Assembly: GCA_951800155.1 (NCBI GenBank)
Contig: CATOJL010000035.1
Location: 1-10,646, forward strand
Reading direction: 5' to 3'
Length of the DNA: 10,646 nucleotides
Source: an uncultured Bacilli bacterium
Lineage (GTDB): Bacteria > Bacillota_I > Bacilli_A > RF39 > UBA660
The position numbers and the translations under genes were made by a program. Positions within the stretch are counted from its first letter, which is position 1; each line of letters opens with the position of its first letter. The notes under the pieces are model-generated. The model made no database searches. It was not told where the DNA came from and saw nothing but the letters and a program-made list of their open reading frames with translations. Below are positions 6,900-10,646 of the stretch, in pieces.

Positions 6900-7370
6900 A
6901 TGAATTTTTGTCCAAAATGTGGAAAAGAATTAAAAGAAGGCCAAAGTTTCTGTGATAATTGCGGTGCACAGACACAAGGACAAGTAAATGTAAATATAAC
7001 GAATCAAGTAAATACAGGTGGAAGAGTAAGTATTAAAAACCGTTCCATTGTAACTTGCATTTTATTAAGCATTCTTACTTGTGGAATTTATGGAATTATT
7101 TGGTTTATTTCTTTAACGGATGATGCGAATGCAGCAGCGGAAGAAACAGGAACATCTGGTGGTACTGCATTTCTTTTAACACTTGTAACTTGTGGAATTT
7201 ATAGTATCTACTGGGCTTATATGATGGGAAAGAAAATGCAAACAGCAGGAGAAAAACGTGGAGTTGCTATTGCTGATAATTCTGTACTATATTTAGTGTT
7301 ATCAATTGTTGGACTAGGAATTGTAAATTATTGTTTAATTCAAAGTGATTTAAATAAATTTGCAGACTAG
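6900..7370 (+). CDS. Zinc-ribbon membrane protein with DUF4234 domain
   Basis: A 156-residue protein of unknown function. Residues 4-21 are a zinc ribbon with four Cys as CPKC...CDNC (4, 7, 18, 21), which normally binds one zinc ion. A polar linker (24-47) follows, then a DUF4234 membrane domain with helices at about 48-71, 88-110 and 127-147. The domain contains two matching motifs, LTCGIYGIIW (59-68) and VTCGIYSIYW (96-105), typical of this family and suggestive of an internal duplication. ATG 6900 is fixed by AAGGAAGGAG 8 nt upstream. The next gene begins inside its last codons, so the pair is co-transcribed and probably translationally coupled. The ribbon should face the cytoplasm. The family assignment is secure by motif; the role is not known. 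Confidence 0.88.
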   Translation: MNFCPKCGKELKEGQSFCDNCGAQTQGQVNVNITNQVNTGGRVSIKNRSIVTCILLSILTCGIYGIIWFISLTDDANAAAEETGTSGGTAFLLTLVTCGIYSIYWAYMMGKKMQTAGEKRGVAIADNSVLYLVLSIVGLGIVNYCLIQSDLNKFAD

Positions 7371-7758
7371 GGTAAAAAAAGTAATATCATATAATGTAGC
7401 ATGGATTACATTATTTCTAGGATATTACTTTTTAAATACTATTTTTCATTTATCTATTTCTTGTCCATTCTATAAATTGACACATTTGTATTGTCCCGGC
7501 TGTGGTAGTACAAGAATGCTTTTTTCCCTATTAAAATTGGATTTTAAATCGGCATTTTCTTATAATCCACTTTTATTTATCCTTCTGCCTTTTGCATGCA
7601 TCTATTATCTTTATACTAATTATATTTATCTTTTTGAATTAGAAAATAAAGTAAAAAAAAATATACCCACCTATATTATTCCTATAGTACTAGTCATTAC
7701 AATTCTGTTTGGGATAGCTCGAAACATTCCTTTTTTTTCTTTCCTAGCTCCCTCTTAA
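7360..7758 (+). CDS. DUF2752 family membrane protein
   Basis: A 132-residue integral membrane protein. The DUF2752 signature is clear: CPFYKL, then YCPGCGSTR (44-52), the region SAFSYNPLLFILLP (64-77) and the C-terminal RNIPFFSFLAP. Membrane helices lie at about 13-30, 68-90 and 104-121. The CPGC pair could bind metal or be redox-active; the biochemical role of the family is not established. No ATG occurs in the N-terminal region. TTG 7360 is used here; it overlaps the end of the DUF4234 gene by 11 nt and has no clear ribosome binding site, implying coupled translation. The true start is uncertain within the first 10 or so codons. A terminator follows at 7775. DUF2752 and DUF4234 proteins are often found close together, which fits a two-gene unit. 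Confidence 0.85.
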   Translation: MQTRVKKVISYNVAWITLFLGYYFLNTIFHLSISCPFYKLTHLYCPGCGSTRMLFSLLKLDFKSAFSYNPLLFILLPFACIYYLYTNYIYLFELENKVKKNIPTYIIPIVLVITILFGIARNIPFFSFLAPS

Positions 7759-7774
7759 GCTTTAAAATATATTT

Positions 7775-7819
7775 ACAATGTTCAAGATACAGTTGACTCG
7801 AAAATGGACATTGTTTTTT
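7775..7819 (+). terminator. Intrinsic terminator of the DUF4234-DUF2752 unit
   Basis: ACAATGTTC (7775-7783) pairs with GGACATTGT (7806-7814) over 9 bp with one G-U pair and a 22-nt loop, followed by a T6 run. Confidence 0.75.
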
Positions 7820-7871
7820 ATTGTAACTATTTCTTTCAAAAGCAATAAGTGTTATGTAAAAAAAATGTAAC

Positions 7872-7897
7872 TTTTTTTAACTTTCTTGTTAAAAAAA
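7872..7897. repeat. 10-bp inverted repeat overlapping a -35 box, possible operator
   Basis: TTTTTTTAAC (7872-7881), six bases, then GTTAAAAAAA (7888-7897) form an exact inverted repeat. The right arm overlaps the -35 box TTGTTA of the next promoter, a suitable position for a dimeric repressor. Its AT-only character means chance cannot be excluded. Confidence 0.35.
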
Positions 7898-7914
7898 ATA
7901 AATTGTACTATAAT
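7886..7914 (+). promoter_or_regulatory. Promoter of the VTT-rmuC operon
   Basis: TTGTTA (7886-7891), a 17-nt spacer and a perfect TATAAT (7909-7914). The start site is expected near 7921, giving a leader of about 15 nt before ATG 7936. Confidence 0.75.
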
Positions 7915-7935
7915 AATAAATAGAATGGAGAGTGT

Positions 7936-8523
7936 ATGGAACGTATTGTTGGTGATTTAATCAGTATGCTTAAAGATGTAAGTGCGAGTGAGCCATTCCT
8001 TCTTAGTATGTCTTTAGGTTTCGGACTTATTGTTTTAGAATCGATTATTCCCGCTTTGCCATTAGCCCTTTTCATTGCTTTAAATATGATTTTATTTGGA
8101 AATTTGTCTGGATTTATTTTGTCTTGGATAGCGACTATTTGTGGTTGTATTCTTAGTTATTCTATTTGTAGGTATGGATTAAGCAATAAGCTTTATAAGT
8201 ATGCTCAAAAGCATCCAAAAACAAAGAAAATGATTTTAAAGGTAAAGAACATGACATTTTCAAAATTAGTTGTTATTTTAGCCATCCCTTTTACACCAGC
8301 ATTTTCTATTAATATAGGTGCTGGATTAGCGAAGATGGAATTTAAAAAATTTTTGTTTGCTTTAGTAATTTCAAAATTATCGATCGTTTATTTTTGGGGA
8401 TTTGTAGGAACAACTTTCATTGAAAGTCTAACTGATATAACGGTTCTTATCAAATTAGGCTTTATTATTATTGCCGTATTTGTACTATCAAAATTTGTTT
8501 TAAGAAAGTTTCATTTTGAATAG
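7936..8523 (+). CDS. VTT-domain membrane protein (TVP38/TMEM64, DedA-like)
   Basis: A 195-residue integral membrane protein of the SNARE-associated/VTT superfamily. Members of the wider superfamily include lipid scramblases or lipid-carrier transporters of the cytoplasmic membrane; the substrate here is unknown. Hydrophobic helices lie at about 20-34, 42-58, 60-78, 110-130, 138-158 and 168-188. The VTT signature is visible as ESIIPALPLALFIALNM (35-51) with the acidic residue before the P-x-x-P turn, then FGNLSGF...GCILSYSICR, and the second re-entrant motif IPFTPAFSINIGAGLAKM (117-134) followed by FKKF. ATG 7936 is preceded by GGAG at a 5-nt gap. It is the first gene of a unit with rmuC 8 nt downstream. 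Confidence 0.85.
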   Translation: MERIVGDLISMLKDVSASEPFLLSMSLGFGLIVLESIIPALPLALFIALNMILFGNLSGFILSWIATICGCILSYSICRYGLSNKLYKYAQKHPKTKKMILKVKNMTFSKLVVILAIPFTPAFSINIGAGLAKMEFKKFLFALVISKLSIVYFWGFVGTTFIESLTDITVLIKLGFIIIAVFVLSKFVLRKFHFE

Positions 8524-8531
8524 AGGTGTTT

Positions 8532-9623
8532 ATGGAAGCTGTTAGTTTTATTTTATTAGTTTTTGTGTTTGTTGCTGTTCTTCTCTTACTGTTTGTTCTG
8601 TTTTCTAAAAAGCAGGAGGAAAAAAACACAGTGCAAAATATGGCTAAATTAGAAACATCGATTATAAAAGAATTTTTATCATTTAAAGGAGATTTAGGAA
8701 AAGATTTTGATTCTTTAAATCAGAACATGGAACATAAACTTCGCTTGATTCATGATCGTGTAAATGCAAGATTAGATGAAAACTTTGAAAGAACAAATAA
8801 AACATTTACATCCGTTTTAGAACGTTTATCAAAAATTGATGAAGCACAAAAGAAAATTGACCATTTATCCAGTGATATTATTTCCCTAGAGAGTGTTTTG
8901 ACAGATAAAAAGACAAGAGGTATTTTTGGAGAAGTCAATTTACTAAATATTTTAGATAGTGTATTTGGAAAAAATGATAAAATTTATAAAATGCAATATC
9001 CTTTAGAAAATGGAACCATTGTGGATTGTATGTTATTTACGCCTAATCCTCTTGGAATGATAGCGATTGACTCAAAGTTTCCTTTAGAAAATTATAGAAT
9101 TATGGTAGATAAAACATATACACAAGAACAAAGAGTGCAAGCAGAGAAATTGTTTAAATCGGATATGAAAAAACATATTGATGCGATATCTTCTAAATAT
9201 ATTATTCAAGGGGTTACTGCAGACCAAGCTATTTTATTTCTACCAGCAGAAGCTATTTTTGCTGAGGTAAGTGCCTATCACGCAGATGTGATTGAATATG
9301 CTTATAAAAAAAGAGTATGGCTTACCAGTCCTACCACTTTAATTAGTACACTTACAACGCTTCAAATGATGATAAAAAATATTGAACGGGATAAATATAC
9401 TTCCATTATTCATCAAGAATTATTACTTCTCGATGAAGAGTTTAAAAGATATAAAGAGCGTTGGGACAAGCTTTCTAGAAGTATTGATACGGTGAGTAAG
9501 GATGTAAAAGAAATTCATACAACAACCGATAAGATTACAAAACGATTTAATAGTATTAATCAAGTTGAAATTGAAGAGAATGAAACTATCTATATTAAGG
9601 AGGATGAATCATGGAAAGAATAG
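8532..9623 (+). CDS. rmuC: DNA recombination protein RmuC homologue
   Basis: A 363-residue protein. RmuC proteins limit DNA inversions and rearrangements at short inverted repeats in E. coli and are predicted nucleases with a PD-(D/E)XK-like fold. Seen here: an N-terminal membrane anchor (about 4-24), a coiled-coil stretch (about 30-118), then the RmuC domain with LTDKKTRGIFGEVNLLNIL (124-142), VDCMLFTP near 164-171 and the hallmark IDSKFPLENY (179-188). Putative catalytic residues are E134, D165, D180 and K182. ATG 8532 is preferred; a GTG at 8526 is part of the AGAGGTG ribosome site. The previous gene stops 8 nt upstream. The last codons overlap the next gene by 13 nt and contain its Shine-Dalgarno. 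Its presence about 300-400 nt before inverted repeats is notable, but a link is only a suggestion. Confidence 0.93.
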   Translation: MEAVSFILLVFVFVAVLLLLFVLFSKKQEEKNTVQNMAKLETSIIKEFLSFKGDLGKDFDSLNQNMEHKLRLIHDRVNARLDENFERTNKTFTSVLERLSKIDEAQKKIDHLSSDIISLESVLTDKKTRGIFGEVNLLNILDSVFGKNDKIYKMQYPLENGTIVDCMLFTPNPLGMIAIDSKFPLENYRIMVDKTYTQEQRVQAEKLFKSDMKKHIDAISSKYIIQGVTADQAILFLPAEAIFAEVSAYHADVIEYAYKKRVWLTSPTTLISTLTTLQMMIKNIERDKYTSIIHQELLLLDEEFKRYKERWDKLSRSIDTVSKDVKEIHTTTDKITKRFNSINQVEIEENETIYIKEDESWKE

Positions 9624-9913
9624 TAACGTTAGAAGAATTAAGAACGCTAAGAAAAACGCTTTCGGATCCAAATTTGCCAAAAGATAAATATGAAGAGATT
9701 CTGTCGATTATAGGAAGTGATTTTGGTGAACAGGATGAGAAAGATGCGTCTACATCTTTTAGTAAAGAGGGCGCTAAAGCACTGGTGAAAACGAATCCAA
9801 GTGCTCCTAGCTTACTAGAAAAAACGGGCTTTTCTAATGTAATTTATTTAGCGACTATTTCTCTAGTTTTTGAAGTTATCTTTTTAGCGGTTTCTCTTCT
9901 AATTTATAAATAA
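9611..9913 (+). CDS. Small tail-anchored membrane protein, unknown function
   Basis: A 100-residue protein of unrecognised family. ATG 9611 is fixed by AAGGAGG (9597-9603) at a 7-nt gap and overlaps the end of rmuC by 13 nt, so it belongs to that operon. Residues 1-40 are charged and helical (VTLEELRTLRKTLSDPNLPK). Residues 41-70 form a polar linker with Ser, Asp and Lys. A single membrane helix at about 77-98 ends one or two residues before the C-terminus (LLIYK). There is no signal peptide, so a tail-anchored protein with a cytoplasmic N-terminal part is expected. A weak terminator follows at 9950. Confidence 0.75.
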   Translation: MERIVTLEELRTLRKTLSDPNLPKDKYEEILSIIGSDFGEQDEKDASTSFSKEGAKALVKTNPSAPSLLEKTGFSNVIYLATISLVFEVIFLAVSLLIYK

Positions 9914-9919
9914 ACTGAT

Positions 9920-10015
9920 CCCTCCCCCCCATCGAAATGAAATGGCATTAGTAGTTAAAACCTACTTTTTTTCTTGTTCTTGCAGATAGTATTGACAAAA
10001 CGATGGGGGGGGGGG
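9920..10015. repeat. 15-bp G/C-run inverted repeat flanking 66 bp
   Basis: CCCTCCCCCCCATCG (9920-9934) and CGATGGGGGGGGGGG (10001-10015) are inverted copies with one mismatch (T9923 opposite G10012, a U-G pair in RNA). The enclosed 66 bp hold the terminator of the rmuC operon and the -35 box of the next promoter; the right arm fills most of that promoter's spacer. Such G/C runs are exceptional in this AT-rich sequence. Confidence 0.85.
9950..9972 (+). terminator. Probable weak terminator of the VTT-rmuC operon
   Basis: AGTAG (9950-9954) pairs with CTACT (9962-9966) around a 7-nt loop, followed by a T7 run (9966-9972). The stem is short, so some read-through is likely. Confidence 0.5.
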
Positions 10016-10021
10016 TATAAT
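9992..10021 (+). promoter_or_regulatory. Consensus promoter with a G11 run in its spacer, probable phase-variable switch
   Basis: TTGACA (9992-9997) and TATAAT (10016-10021) are both perfect consensus hexamers, 18 nt apart. Positions 10005-10015 of the spacer are eleven consecutive G, ending directly at the -10. Loss of one G gives the optimal 17-nt spacing; further gain or loss would move the boxes out of register. The start site is expected near 10028, with a leader of about 155 nt to the pilin-like gene at 10183. Confidence 0.85.
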
Positions 10022-10053
10022 GGATACAGGATATATATAGGAAAATAGGATTG

Positions 10054-10149
10054 ATAAAATAGTATAGTTTACGCTCTAATTGTGTATTAACGTTCCTGTT
10101 AATGCTATAATATCCTAAATTTATTGGAGCGTAAATTATACTATTTTAT
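10054..10149 (+). repeat. 27-bp inverted repeat in the leader of the pilin-like gene
   Basis: The left arm 10054-10080 (starting ATAAAATAG, ending GCTCTAAT) pairs with the right arm 10123-10149 (starting ATTGGAGC, ending CTATTTTAT). Of 27 positions, 25 are Watson-Crick, and the other two (G67/T136 and T77/G126 of the 10,000s) are G-U pairs in + strand RNA. The 42-nt loop holds an inner hairpin GTATTAAC/GTTAATGC (10084-10091, 10098-10105) and a perfect TATAAT at 10106-10111. The right arm ends 17 nt before the Shine-Dalgarno of the next gene. It could be a leader RNA structure, an invertible DNA segment or a small MITE-like insertion; no convincing target duplication is seen. Confidence 0.85.
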
Positions 10150-10182
10150 TATTTTCCTTCCTTTTTAAGGAGGAGATTTTTG

Positions 10183-10646
10183 ATGAAGAAAAATGGATTT
10201 ATAGTAACAAGCTTACTTTATCCCATTTTAGTAATGGTAACTGGCATAATGGCAGTGTTTTTGAGTACGAGTAAAGCAAATACATTTTTAAGTCAAATGC
10301 GATTGGATACAAAGGGTTCCATCTTTGACAGTGTGACATGCGATTGTGAAGTAATTAACAATACATTAAAGACATTAGGAGAGAGAATTGAAAATATTAA
10401 CCAAAAAATAGAGGAAATAAGAAACAAGCCAAGTATATTATCCAGTATTACATGGAGTACCTCAAAAGTAACAGAAATGAATACGACAATAAACTCATAT
10501 TATCTTCTTTTTAGTGAAACTGGAGCTAGTAGCGATACAGTAAATGGGGCAACCATTGTAACTAATAAAATCATAGGAACAAACCGAGTTATGTTAGTAA
10601 AAGCAACAGGAAGTAAAGTCACAATCAGTAATGGATACTATTATGC
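10183..10646 (+). CDS. Type IV pilin-like surface protein, 3' end beyond the window
   Basis: At least 155 residues; the frame is open to the window end. ATG 10183 follows AAGGAGGAG (10167-10175) with a 9-nt gap from GGAGG; a TTG directly before it is a less likely start. The N-terminus MKKNGFIVTSLLYPILVMVT resembles a class III/type IV prepilin: short basic leader, Gly-Phe processing site (cleavage expected after G5) and a continuous hydrophobic helix to about residue 28. The Glu usual at position 5 of the mature pilin is replaced by Ser, as in some minor or divergent pilin-like proteins. A CDC motif (53-55) and a charged helical stretch (57-82, NNTLKTLGERIENINQKIEE) follow, then a Ser/Thr/Asn-rich, beta-type region typical of exposed domains. 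It lies behind the G11 promoter and the large leader hairpin, so its expression is probably switched. A ligand or assembly system cannot be named from the window. Confidence 0.75.
   Translation, partial: MKKNGFIVTSLLYPILVMVTGIMAVFLSTSKANTFLSQMRLDTKGSIFDSVTCDCEVINNTLKTLGERIENINQKIEEIRNKPSILSSITWSTSKVTEMNTTINSYYLLFSETGASSDTVNGATIVTNKIIGTNRVMLVKATGSKVTISNGYYY

Noticed and set aside
9935..10000. CRISPR or other repeat array around the C and G runs
   Set aside because: There are only two inverted arms and no direct repeats or spacers.

Overview
The window is very AT-rich and reads on the + strand throughout, using the standard code (TGA is a genuine stop for the PcrA-type helicase). The low GC, strong AGGAGG-type ribosome binding sites, TTGACA/TATAAT promoters, and a PcrA helicase, RmuC and pilin-like protein of Bacillota type point to a low-GC member of the Bacillota. 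A Mollicutes-related gut Bacilli lineage is my best guess. This is an inference from gene style, not a phylogeny.

Layout: (1) 1-600 holds broken coding sequence with several stops and frame changes. (2) 641-2061 encodes two unrecognised proteins: a single-pass membrane protein that seems to begin at an ATA codon behind a perfect Shine-Dalgarno, and a small coiled-coil-like protein. (3) 2060-2148 is a cluster of three hairpins. (4) 2253-3623 is a helical-repeat plus coiled-coil protein, followed by a clear terminator. (5) 3790-4497 is an unrecognised protein with its own terminator. (6) 4597-6714 is a complete PcrA/UvrD helicase with a good promoter, overlapped at its end by a 46-residue membrane protein. 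(7) 6900-7758 is a zinc-ribbon DUF4234 protein and a DUF2752 protein under one promoter and one terminator. (8) 7936-9913 is an operon of a VTT-family (TVP38/DedA-like) membrane protein, RmuC and a small tail-anchored protein.

The most interesting part is 9914-10646. A pilin-like gene, cut by the window end, lies behind a promoter whose -35 (TTGACA) and -10 (TATAAT) are consensus and whose 18-nt spacer contains a run of 11 G. This is the layout of a slipped-strand, phase-variable promoter. The G run is also one arm of a 15-bp inverted repeat whose other arm is a C-rich run 66 nt upstream. The predicted leader of the pilin-like gene then carries a second, 27-bp inverted repeat in which both non-Watson-Crick positions are G-U pairs in the sense RNA. 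Together these suggest a multi-layer on/off control region for a surface appendage protein.

Housekeeping repair functions (PcrA, RmuC) are therefore interleaved with small membrane proteins and end in a surface-exposed, probably variably expressed gene. Functions for the unrecognised genes are not proposed beyond what their sequence shows.
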